A DNA stretch of 40,121 nucleotides from Clostridia bacterium (lineage in GTDB: Bacteria; Bacillota; Clostridia; Lachnospirales; Anaerotignaceae): assembly GCA_022651385.1 (NCBI GenBank), contig JALCQR010000014.1, forward strand, positions 1 through 40,121. Direction: 5' to 3'. Numbering within the stretch: position 1 is the first letter of the stretch; each line of letters starts with the position of its first letter. The notes beneath the pieces are model-generated. The model was given only the letters and a program-made list of their open reading frames with translations. It searched no databases and was not told the origin of the DNA. Below are positions 24,068-30,364 of this stretch, one piece after another. The position numbers and the translations under genes are program-made.

Positions 24068-24619
24068 ATGGAGATTACACTTATTATTGCAGGCAATTTA
24101 AAAAAACTGCGCACCGAAAGAAATCTGAGCCTTGGGCAGCTTTCGTCTCTCTGCGGCGTAAGCAAGGTAATGCTTTCACAAATTGAGAAAGGCGACACCA
24201 ATCCCACAATAAATGTGCTGTGGAAAATAGCAAACGGCCTAAAGGTACCGTATACCGCGCTTCTCGACCAGCCTCCGGACAATACAACTGTAGTAAAGAG
24301 GTCCGAAATTATAGAGCAGGACGGGGATAATGAGCATTACCGCATATTTTGTTTTTACCCTAATACGCCGCGTAGAAACTTTGAGCTTTTTCAGCTTGAG
24401 CTTGACTGCGGACATAAATATGACTCTATAGGACATTCCGAAAAGTCGCAGGAATATATACTTGTATCGGAAGGAGAACTGACGCTTAACGTAAACAATA
24501 ATCGGTATGTGCTTAAAAAAGATGATGCTATAGAGTTTACCGCTTCAAATAAGCATAGCTATTATTCGTCGGGAAATACAACGCTTAAAGCCGTTGTAAT
24601 AAATTTTTATCCTGTGTAA
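24068..24619 (+). CDS. XRE-cupin transcriptional regulator
   Basis: Residues 5-65 are an XRE helix-turn-helix (NLKKLRTERNLSLGQLSSLC, VSKVMLSQIEKGDTNPTINV, LWKIANGLKVPYTALL). Residues 105-180 form a cupin ligand domain (SIGHSEKSQEYILVSEGELTL, DDAIEFTASNKHSYYS). Such regulators sense small metabolites or stress and often control the genes beside them. I prefer ATG 24068, with GAGGA six bases upstream; the ATGA overlap at 24056 is the alternative. It is coupled to lplA and probably regulates this cluster. Confidence 0.9.
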   Translation: MEITLIIAGNLKKLRTERNLSLGQLSSLCGVSKVMLSQIEKGDTNPTINVLWKIANGLKVPYTALLDQPPDNTTVVKRSEIIEQDGDNEHYRIFCFYPNTPRRNFELFQLELDCGHKYDSIGHSEKSQEYILVSEGELTLNVNNNRYVLKKDDAIEFTASNKHSYYSSGNTTLKAVVINFYPV

Positions 24620-24639
24620 TTTTGTCAGGCAAAGCATGT

Positions 24640-24782
24640 ATAAAAGTATGGCAATCCTTCACTTTCAATAATTTTGCTAAGGCAAAATCAATTACATTAA
24701 GACCTTGGTGGCTTTGCCCCCAAAACTCCCACAAGCCTTTAAAAAGGCTTGACCTAAACTTTATAACAGGCTTCGCCTGACA
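24640..24782. repeat. Intergenic repeat family, copy D (degenerate left end)
   Basis: CCTTCACTTTCAATAATTTTGC, AAGACCTTGGTGGCTTTGCC, AAGCCTTTAAAAAGGCTTG, ACCTAAACTTTAT and CAGGCTTCGCCTG identify the family. The CCGCAAAGATATGCGG module is absent. It lies between the XRE-cupin gene and the phage replication module. Confidence 0.75.
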
Positions 24783-24804
24783 CGCTATATTTTTTACTGC
24801 TTAT

Positions 24805-25035
24805 TTATTTTCTTTTTCTGTTCTTTATAGTAGCATGGGCATATTGATCACGTCTTGTTTTCTGATATTCCGTATAATCCAAGTTGCGGTCATGCCTGTA
24901 CTGCTCGCGGATTTTATCAACCTCCTTTCTGTACTGCTTATATCTTTCGCATACAGAGTGGCATCCGACCGACCTGTCACTGCACTTGTAGCACGGCGAC
25001 AGCACCCTGCTTGTCATCATACGTATATCTTTCAC
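24805..25035 (-). CDS. Small Cys-containing protein of the phage replication module, 76 aa
   Basis: It has the pattern SPCYKCSDRSVGCHSVCERYKQYRKEV, that is CxxC...CxxxC, suggesting a small zinc site, followed by a highly charged RQYRHDRNLDY-type helix. GTG 25035 is the start, with GAGGTGA upstream. Such short zinc-site proteins are common beside phage replication genes in Clostridia. It is downstream of the two replication genes on the same strand. Exact role unknown. Confidence 0.6.
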   Translation of the reverse strand: MKDIRMMTSRVLSPCYKCSDRSVGCHSVCERYKQYRKEVDKIREQYRHDRNLDYTEYQKTRRDQYAHATIKNRKRK

Positions 25036-25091
25036 ATAATCACCTCAAAATGTCATCTCAGTGTTCTGCTTTTGCAAAACTGTGATATCAA

Positions 25092-25625
25092 TTAATTGCT
25101 CTCAAGCATAAGGGCGTTTTGCTGTATTTCGTTTTTTAAAGTCTCAAGTTTAAATTTCACATCCGGCGAAAGCTGCTGTGCGTTTGACAGCGCTTTTTGC
25201 TCCTCGCGGTAAAGCCGGTCTATTCTCGGGTACACAAACTCCGGACTGGATTTGCAAATATTTATAAACCCAATGTCTTTTACTACTTTGTATGCCAAAG
25301 GATTTCTCTGCTTTATGTACTCACAGGCTTCCAATGCTCTTGGATACCCGAATTTGCGTATAGCATCCTGTATAAGCTTTGAGACTTCAGATGCCGTCTG
25401 TGAAAGCTCCGGCCTTGCTATACGTGCGCATGTTTTTCTGATTGCCGCTATTGTGGGAAAATACTCGCTTGTCTCAATAAGTTCCTTTACAGCCAATGCC
25501 GCTGTTTTAAAGTCAATATCCATAAGCTCGTTGTAGTACATACTTATCATTTCCGGTGTTGGTTTCCGGTCTGAATACGCTAAAAAAAGCTGTTCTGTTA
25601 ATTTGGTAAATTCATTTTTTGTCAA
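25092..25625 (-). CDS. Phage replication accessory protein (helicase-loader-like), 177 aa
   Basis: The protein is helical throughout, with KPTPEMISMYYNELMDIDFKTA... and TSEYFPTIAAIRKTCA, a pattern seen in Clostridial phage proteins encoded directly after a replisome organiser, related to helicase loader/inhibitor proteins of the G39P type. There is no Walker motif. The start is TTG at 25625, overlapping the upstream stop by 4 bases, with GGAG at proper spacing. It likely helps load the host DnaB on phage DNA; this is inferred from context and overall form. Confidence 0.6.
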   Translation of the reverse strand: MTKNEFTKLTEQLFLAYSDRKPTPEMISMYYNELMDIDFKTAALAVKELIETSEYFPTIAAIRKTCARIARPELSQTASEVSKLIQDAIRKFGYPRALEACEYIKQRNPLAYKVVKDIGFINICKSSPEFVYPRIDRLYREEQKALSNAQQLSPDVKFKLETLKNEIQQNALMLESN

Positions 25626-26467
25626 AATCCATCAACTCCGTTTCTGTTTGCCCATTTTGCTAAAACATCTAAATTGCTGTTGCCTGTTGTAACTTTTTTG
25701 TCTTGTTTGTTTTGATAGTTGCCCTCAAAAATTTTAATGGCGTTTTCCGGCTTAATTATCCAGTCGAAGTTAGCTTTCCAGCTTCTGTTTGTGCCTGTAA
25801 GAAAATCGCTTTCCTGCGCCGTGTCGAAAAGTTTGTACAAATCGGCTTCGCTGTGATTTTTCAGGAAATCTCTTATATGTTCTTTTCTCTGTTTTGTCAT
25901 TTCCGTTACTTTGGGAAAAGAAGTACAGTACTGGTTAAAATAGTCTTTGATGCCTTTAAAATCAATCATCTCTTTTTCAGGCTCACTCACACATACGGTT
26001 TTTTCTTTCCTGTCTTTATCTGACCTATCCTTACCTAAACTAACCTTACCTAACCTATCCTTACCTAACCTAACCTGTGCGGTCCGTTGGACGTCCATCT
26101 GCCGTCCGTTTTTCTTGTCTGCCCTGTCTCTTTTTTGTACAACCTCCAAATCCGGCAAAACTTTAAGCAATAGATTTTTGTATATGCTGTCTGTTTTTCT
26201 GTCAGGCCGTATGTGGTTGTGTTCCTGCCAGTCATTTATGTAAACCACTAAATCCTCGTTTAAGACAGTAATAAATCCTTTGTCAGCAAGCACGTTTAAA
26301 TCATCTTCCGAGGCCCCAAGCATTTTAATTACGTTGTACCCTTCAACCACGCCGTCGTCGTCGGCCCTTATACACATGTGAAAATATAAGTTTTGGCACA
26401 TAACAGGCATTTTTAAAAACCTTGCGCTGTCTATAATTTTTATTGAAAACATACGCCTTTCGGCCAA
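25622..26467 (-). CDS. Phage replisome organiser (DnaD-like)
   Basis: From the TTG start the protein reads AERRMFSIKIIDSARFLKMP, the signature opening of phage replisome organisers, then YFHMCIRADDDGVVEGYNVIKMLGA (winged helix), DWQEHNHIRPDRKTDSIYK, and a C-terminal DnaD-like part (KEHIRDFLKNHSEADLYKLF, SFDWII-type WKANFDWIIKPENA). I chose TTG 26467 because AAAGGAGG lies just upstream; a longer ATG frame to 26518 would contain that site. A linker at about 130-155 is encoded by 15-bp repeats (LGKDR LGKVS LGKDR). It would initiate replication of a phage that is otherwise missing here. Confidence 0.85.
   Translation of the reverse strand: MAERRMFSIKIIDSARFLKMPVMCQNLYFHMCIRADDDGVVEGYNVIKMLGASEDDLNVLADKGFITVLNEDLVVYINDWQEHNHIRPDRKTDSIYKNLLLKVLPDLEVVQKRDRADKKNGRQMDVQRTAQVRLGKDRLGKVSLGKDRSDKDRKEKTVCVSEPEKEMIDFKGIKDYFNQYCTSFPKVTEMTKQRKEHIRDFLKNHSEADLYKLFDTAQESDFLTGTNRSWKANFDWIIKPENAIKIFEGNYQNKQDKKVTTGNSNLDVLAKWANRNGVDGF
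26024..26075. repeat. 15-bp tandem repeat inside the replisome organiser
   Basis: Three units of about CCTATCCTTACCTAA (26024, 26039, 26054) plus a partial fourth. They encode a repeated five-residue LGKDR-like linker, so copy-number changes keep the frame. Confidence 0.8.
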
Positions 26468-26699
26468 ACTATCACCTCCTTTTAAATTTATTTCTTTCAG
26501 CAAATTCAATTTTATCAAGCCTCATAGTTACTGCAGTTACCCTTTTTTAAAATTGCATAAAATATAAAAAAAAGACATAAAAAAAGGCCTGCTTTTAAAC
26601 AGGCTACAGACTGTCGAAAAAGTTGTTTCAAAAATAAAATTGCACAAAAGAATAATTTTAAGGGGAGCTTTTTCACTTGCAAAAAGCTCCACTAACCCT

Positions 26700-26870
26700 T
26701 AAAAATGCGCTTATAAGCAAATTAAGACCTTGAGACTCTGTCCCAAACCCTGCAAGCCTTTTAGTACCGCAAAGATGTGCGGACGCCGAAGGCGGATTTT
26801 GCTTGCAAAATTACTGAAAATGAAGGCCGGCTCTAAACTTCAATAGGCTTCGCCCAAGTTTATTATTGTG
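26700..26870. repeat. Intergenic repeat family, copy E
   Basis: AAGACCTTGAGACTCTGTCCC, CAAGCCTTTTAGTACCGCAA, GATGTGCGGACGCCGAAGGC, TTTTGCTTGCAAAATTACTGA and AAGGCCGGCTCTAAACTT mark this copy, which shares its end with copies A and C. It fills the space between the replication module and the tRNA. The stretch 26519-26700 holds two short T-runs and AT-rich spacer only. Confidence 0.8.
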
Positions 26871-26913
26871 CAGAATTACTTTAACGATAGTTCTTGTTCT
26901 TTGAAATTTTCTA

Positions 26914-26941
26914 TTTACTTTTTCCCTCATAATGGTATAAT
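26914..26941 (+). promoter_or_regulatory. tRNA promoter
   Basis: TATAAT (26936-26941) with an extended TGG before it, and TTTACT (26914-26919) 16 bp upstream, lie 12 bases before the tRNA. Confidence 0.6.
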
Positions 26942-26953
26942 AGTAATTGTTTT

Positions 26954-27024
26954 GCGGATGTAGTTCAATGGCAGAACATCAGCTTCCCAAGCTGAATATG
27001 CGGGTTCGATTCCCGTCATTCGCT
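26954..27024 (+). tRNA. tRNA-Gly (CCC)
   Basis: A full cloverleaf can be drawn: acceptor GCGGATG/CATTCGC (one G-T), D arm GTTC/GAAC, anticodon stem TCAGC/GCTGA with loop TTCCCAA (anticodon CCC), a 4-base variable region, and T arm GCGGG/CCCGT with loop TTCGATT. CCA is not encoded. A T-run follows directly. Length is 71 nt. Confidence 0.93.
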
Positions 27025-27194
27025 TTTTCCTTTTCATTCAAACTATTTTTATTTTTTTAATCATAAGCGTTTTTGTCCAATCTGACTGGGTTATTTTTTT
27101 TGCTGTATGCCTTGTATATCCCCGTGTGACTGTTCCAAAGGCATACCCCAGTTTACGGCATAAATTTTATACTATAAATTTTTCAAATATTACC

Positions 27195-27223
27195 TTGACA
27201 TATCTATTATTGTGTGGTATAGT
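27195..27223 (+). promoter_or_regulatory. Cold-shock gene promoter
   Basis: A perfect TTGACA (27195-27200), 17 bp, TATAGT (27218-27223). Transcription would start near 27230, leaving a leader of about 127 bases before the ATG. Confidence 0.75.
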
Positions 27224-27252
27224 TAGGAAGTATTTTTGATGCTGGTTTTGAT

Positions 27253-27312
27253 TCACATATTTTTGTAAGTCATTATGGTATTGTGATGATTTACAAAAAT
27301 ATGTGATTTTTT
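27253..27312 (+). promoter_or_regulatory. Terminator-like hairpin in the cold-shock leader
   Basis: A perfect 16-bp inverted repeat, TCACATATTTTTGTAA (27253-27268) and TTACAAAAATATGTGA (27291-27306), with a 22-base loop, is followed at once by TTTTTT. It lies between promoter and coding region. It could act as an attenuator or thermosensitive leader. Confidence 0.7.
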
Positions 27313-27356
27313 ATATCCACCTAAAAATATAAATATTTTATCAGGAGGTATCTTTT

Positions 27357-27560
27357 ATGAATAAAGGTACAGTTAAATGGTTTAACGCAGAAAAAGGATA
27401 TGGTTTTATTACAAACGAAGAAACAAATGAAGATTTGTTTGTTCATTACTCAGGAATTGCTTCTGACGGATTCAAAACACTTGAAGAAGGTCAGAGTGTT
27501 ACTTTTGACATCACAAAAGGTGCAAAAGGATTCCAGGCAGTAAACGTTCATTTAGCTTAA
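27357..27560 (+). CDS. csp: Cold-shock protein (CspA family), 67 aa
   Basis: A single cold-shock domain binds single-stranded RNA and DNA. RNP1 is KGYGFI and RNP2 is LFVHYS, both intact, and [15 protein letters not shown] is the usual opening. Length 67 aa is typical. AGGAGGT precedes the ATG. The gene is single-copy in this window with its own promoter, a structured leader and a strong terminator at 27572-27596. Such proteins melt RNA hairpins and can act as antiterminators, which is relevant to its leader. Confidence 0.97.
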   Translation: MNKGTVKWFNAEKGYGFITNEETNEDLFVHYSGIASDGFKTLEEGQSVTFDITKGAKGFQAVNVHLA

Positions 27561-27571
27561 ACTAAAATCTT

Positions 27572-27596
27572 AAAAGGCTGTTTAACAGCCTTTTTT
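27572..27596 (+). terminator. Terminator of the cold-shock gene
   Basis: AAAAGGCTG and CAGCCTTTT with a 5-base loop, then T bases, 12 bases after the stop. Confidence 0.9.
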
Positions 27597-27610
27597 GTTT
27601 GCTCAAATAC

Positions 27611-27656
27611 AAAAATGCCCGAAACCTAAGTCACAAGGTTTGCAGGCATTTTTTTA
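27611..27656 (-). terminator. Terminator of the tlpA-type operon
   Basis: The hairpin AAAAATGCCcGAAACCT / AGGTTTgcAGGCATTTTT (lower case unpaired) has T-runs on both strands. It lies 22 bases past the stop of the polyferredoxin gene, on whose strand it terminates. The arm sequence is shared with hairpins at 16847 and 39731. Confidence 0.8.
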
Positions 27657-27678
27657 ATTTCAAAAATAATTTCCGTCT

Positions 27679-28539
27679 TTATTTAAAAGGTTTTTGCACC
27701 TTTATGGCACCTGTGGGACATGCCCTTCGGCAGTCGCCGCAGCGTATACACTCTGCACTGTTCGGCTTTTTAAATACCGAAACATTCATTTTGCAGACTT
27801 TCTCACACTCACCGCACTTAATACATTTGTCCGGGTCAATTGTAAACCTGTAAAGCGCAATTGGGTTAAACAGTCCGTAAATAGCTCCCAGCGGGCATAT
27901 ATAGCGGCAAAACGGCCTGTAAATTACAACAGACAGCAGTATAATAACCGAAAGCACGGCTATTTTCCATGCGTAAAGAAAGCCTATGGCCGACCTGAGC
28001 GCTTTGTTTGCAAGTACAAGCGGTATTCCGGCTGTAAGTGTGCCGGACGGACATATATACTCGCAGAACCACGGTTTGCCTTGGCCTGTGGCGTCTACCG
28101 CAAACAGAGGAAGCAAAATAACAAACAATACGAGCAAAACGTATTTAAGCCATTTAAGCACCCTGTCGGCAGGCAGTTTTTTAAACTTCCGCACAAAAGG
28201 TATTTTGTAAATCAAATCCTGTATAAGCCCGAACGGACAAAGAAAACCGCATACCACTCTGCCTAAAACGGCGCCTATAATCAGTAAAAAGCCTGTGGCA
28301 TAAAACGCAAACTTGTATCCGCGGGCGGCAAATGTGTTTTGCAGCGCACCCAGAGGGCAGGCTCCCAAAGCTCCCGGGCAGGAATAGCAGTTCAGTCCGG
28401 GAACGCATACATACTTAGTTTTGCCTGTAAATATCCTGCCTTTAGCAAAGCCCCTTACATAGCTGTTTGTAAAAGCCGCAAACAAAATCTGTGTTACAAG
28501 CCTTCCCCTGCCCTTTATTTTTCTTATGAAATCAGCCAA
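27679..28539 (-). CDS. NapH/YccM-like membrane polyferredoxin
   Basis: It has several membrane helices with Cys motifs on the cytoplasmic side: CVPGLNCYSCPGALGACPLG near the start, GFLCPFGLIQD, CEYICPSG, CRYICPLGAIYG, then two C-terminal 4Fe-4S clusters, CIKCGECEKVCKMN and CIRCGDCRRACPTGAI. Proteins of this type move electrons through the membrane. I chose TTG 28539 because GGAG lies upstream and homology begins there; the longer ATG frame reads the previous gene out of frame. It is third in an operon with a TlpA-like lipoprotein and a CXXC peptide, suggesting it feeds electrons to them. Confidence 0.88.
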   Translation of the reverse strand: MADFIRKIKGRGRLVTQILFAAFTNSYVRGFAKGRIFTGKTKYVCVPGLNCYSCPGALGACPLGALQNTFAARGYKFAFYATGFLLIIGAVLGRVVCGFLCPFGLIQDLIYKIPFVRKFKKLPADRVLKWLKYVLLVLFVILLPLFAVDATGQGKPWFCEYICPSGTLTAGIPLVLANKALRSAIGFLYAWKIAVLSVIILLSVVIYRPFCRYICPLGAIYGLFNPIALYRFTIDPDKCIKCGECEKVCKMNVSVFKKPNSAECIRCGDCRRACPTGAIKVQKPFK

Positions 28540-28672
28540 TGCCCATACACTCCAGACAAATATTGATTGCCTTGCGGTAAACGTCTGCGGCTTCGTTTCT
28601 TGCAATTCCCAATACAATAAAAGCAATTCCTATTATAATCAGCACCGCAGCCGGCCTGTACTTTGCGCTCAT
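28532..28672 (-). CDS. CD1871A-family CXXC peptide, 46 aa
   Basis: One membrane helix (PAAVLIIIGIAFIVLGIARN) is followed by EAADVYRKAINICLECMGIG, with a CxxC near the C-terminus and the conserved KAINICLEC.GIG ending of this tiny Clostridial family. GAGGTGG precedes ATG 28672. The start overlaps the tlpA-type stop by 4 bases (ATGA) and its end overlaps the next gene by 8, so the three are tightly coupled. It probably relays thiols or electrons between the membrane polyferredoxin and the thioredoxin-like lipoprotein; this is inferred. Confidence 0.85.
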   Translation of the reverse strand: MSAKYRPAAVLIIIGIAFIVLGIARNEAADVYRKAINICLECMGIG

Positions 28673-29292
28673 TTTTCCACCTCTTTCAGAAGCCCGTCTA
28701 TAACGGATTCCCAATCTTCCTTGGTTTTTGCGCCTACGTAAGTATCACCTATCTGATTTCCGTTTTCATCCACAAAAACAGTTGTAGGGACCGCTGATAT
28801 AGTGCTTATTAATTCCGTCATGCTGTCAAGAGACGGCAGAATATGGAGATAATCGGCACCCGTGGAATCAATTACGCTTTTGGCTTCCTTTATTTGGTCA
28901 TCTGATACACTGCCGTCGGAATTTAATGTATCAATAGGCATTCCGATTATCTGAAAATCTTTGTCTTTATATTCGCTGCTGATTTCGGCAAGTTCCGGCA
29001 TTTCGTTTATGCACGGAGAGCAGTACGTAGCCCATATATTGACCATTGTAAGTTTTTTGCCTTTAAGCACCGATGAATCCACCTTATTTTGGTCAATGTC
29101 AACAGTAGTAAATGATGAAAGCATGCCGCTTTCTGATGTGTTACCGACATCGGTATCGGCCTCAGAAGAAATACTTTCGGATGATTTTTGTTCAGACATA
29201 CTGCTTTGGGATGGTTTATTTGCATTGCCGGAGCAAGCCGAAAGAAGCAAACCGATTACGGTCATAGCAATAATGAATTTTAATTTTTTCAT
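28669..29292 (-). CDS. TlpA/ResA-like thioredoxin-fold lipoprotein
   Basis: The signal peptide MKKLKFIIAMTVIGLLLSAC ends in lipobox LSAC, so the protein is anchored outside the membrane. A Ser/Glu-rich linker follows, then the thioredoxin fold with WATYCSPCINEMPEL (active CxxC), FQIIGMPID and the cis-Pro in SAVPTTVFVDENG. At 207 aa it is full length. It likely reduces or oxidises thiols on exported proteins. It is first in the operon with the CXXC peptide and the polyferredoxin. A promoter upstream was not resolved. Confidence 0.9.
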   Translation of the reverse strand: MKKLKFIIAMTVIGLLLSACSGNANKPSQSSMSEQKSSESISSEADTDVGNTSESGMLSSFTTVDIDQNKVDSSVLKGKKLTMVNIWATYCSPCINEMPELAEISSEYKDKDFQIIGMPIDTLNSDGSVSDDQIKEAKSVIDSTGADYLHILPSLDSMTELISTISAVPTTVFVDENGNQIGDTYVGAKTKEDWESVIDGLLKEVEK

Positions 29293-29410
29293 AATACACG
29301 TCCTTTCCTGTACGGATTATTTTTGTAACTGTAGCAGCTAAGGAAATAAATGACACTACTTGATATTATGACTTAATTATGAGAATTTCAATCTGAAACG
29401 ATAAGTATGC

Positions 29411-29438
29411 TTTACAAATACAAAACATATGATATAAT
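29411..29438 (+). promoter_or_regulatory. Promoter of the antisense RNA
   Basis: TTTACA (29411-29416), 16 bp, TATAAT (29433-29438) with an extended TGA just before. It points at the 3' end of the opposing toxin gene. Confidence 0.7.
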
Positions 29439-29444
29439 TAGCTT

Positions 29445-29535
29445 AAGTAGGAAGCCGCCACAAAGTGGGCCTCCGGCGTTTTTAAATTATAACTGCCTTA
29501 ATCCGCCAAGATTATGAGGGGCAGTTATTTTTTTG
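29445..29535 (+). ncRNA. Antisense RNA antitoxin of a type I TA locus
   Basis: Downstream of a strong promoter, the RNA contains a GC-rich hairpin (around GCCGCC...GGCG at 29454-29479). It ends in a terminator with stem ATAACTGCC (29489-29497) and GGCAGTTAT (29520-29528) plus seven T. It has no useful reading frame. The terminator overlaps the last codons of the toxin gene on the other strand, so the two transcripts can pair at their 3' ends, as in TxpA/RatA-type systems. Confidence 0.65.
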
Positions 29536-29608
29536 TCCTGAAGTTCAGGATTGATATGATAAGAATACCAAAGGCAATCATTAAAGATAAAACTTGATAT
29601 GTACTCAT
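29525..29608 (-). CDS. Small hydrophobic type I toxin (holin-like toxin family), 27 aa
   Basis: The frame reads MSTYQVLSLMIAFGILIIS and ends ILNFRTKK. It closely resembles the short Firmicutes holin-like toxins with a MTVYEAL.LMIAF start, one membrane helix and a basic tail. GGAGG lies 8 bases upstream of the ATG. In the leader, GCCTCC (about 29639-29644) is complementary to the GGAGGC of the ribosome site, so the mRNA can hide its own site. An antisense RNA meets it at the 3' end. Such toxins insert in and depolarise the membrane. It is too short for usual gene finders. Confidence 0.75.
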   Translation of the reverse strand: MSTYQVLSLMIAFGILIISILNFRTKK

Positions 29609-29731
29609 CGGCACCGCCTCCCCCCTTAAGCCAAAAGGAGGCCAACCGCCCGTCACACGGCTTCCATGTGTTAAATTTTATCACAAAATGCAAATTATTT
29701 CTATATAAGTCTGCGCTATGCCAAATGGATG

Positions 29732-30190
29732 TTATTTTACAGCCTTGTATAAGTTTATTTTCTCTTTTAATTTACGTATTTCGTCCGGCACTTCATCTTT
29801 AGCCATGCAGCTAACAGCTTCTGCCGAGCCGGATTTTACGGCACAGTCATAAAACCAGCACTTATAGTTAATTGTGTCAAGTGTTTCCTGCAACGCTTCA
29901 ATTTGAGACTCTACAGCTTTTTTCCGCTCATAAAACATGTCCCGGCGCTTTTCAAGAGTAGAATCTCCCTCAAGAAACCAATTGATAAACTGTTTGATGT
30001 CTTTGATTGGCATGTCAGTGGCTTTCAGGCATTCTATAAGCCTAAGCCATTCAAAATCCTCCTGTCTGAATATCCTAATGCCTCCGGTACTCCTGTCCAT
30101 AAAAGGCAGCAGGCCTTCTTTATCATAGTATCGTATGGCGGAAGCAGATATACCGAGTTTTTCCGCCGCTTCTCCAATAGTAAATTCCAT
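29732..30190 (-). CDS. MerR-family regulator, 152 aa
   Basis: The N-terminal MerR HTH reads FTIGEAAEKLGISASAIRYYDKEGLLPFMDRSTGGIR, and is followed by the usual wing and long dimer coiled coil (LEKRRDMFYERKKAVESQIEAL). The C-terminus has Cys residues (KCWFYDCAVKSG, SCMAKDE) that might sense thiols or metals. It is divergent from a flavodoxin gene that has a 19-bp-spacer promoter with a dyad, the standard MerR target. AAGGAGA precedes the ATG. Confidence 0.92.
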   Translation of the reverse strand: MEFTIGEAAEKLGISASAIRYYDKEGLLPFMDRSTGGIRIFRQEDFEWLRLIECLKATDMPIKDIKQFINWFLEGDSTLEKRRDMFYERKKAVESQIEALQETLDTINYKCWFYDCAVKSGSAEAVSCMAKDEVPDEIRKLKEKINLYKAVK

Positions 30191-30229
30191 AACTATTCTC
30201 CTTGTAAATAAAAATAAATCTAAAAACTA

Positions 30230-30260
30230 TTGACTTAAAGTCAACTTTAAGTGATAAAAT
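30230..30260 (+). promoter_or_regulatory. MerR-type promoter with dyad operator
   Basis: TTGACT (30230-30235), a 19-bp spacer and TAAAAT (30255-30260). The spacer holds the perfect dyad ACTTAAAGT (30233-30241) / ACTTTAAGT (30244-30252). The over-long spacer is the classic form that MerR proteins untwist. It drives the flavodoxin gene. Confidence 0.85.
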
Positions 30261-30364
30261 TACTTTACAGTAAGAAGTATTGCTTGTCAATATTATTTTA
30301 ACGCAATAGCAATTTTATTAAAGCATAAACATAGAAATTTTTAGTAAAAAAAGGAGCGGTTTTT

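Noticed and set aside
27104-27148. Small RNA from the GTATGCCTT/AAGGCATAC inverted repeat
   Set aside because: The hairpin is real, but no promoter or terminator could be placed around it, so it is not called as an RNA gene.
28532-28714. Longer start for the CXXC peptide
   Set aside because: The extra 14 residues overlap the tlpA-type gene and include the ribosome site for the better-supported start at 28672.
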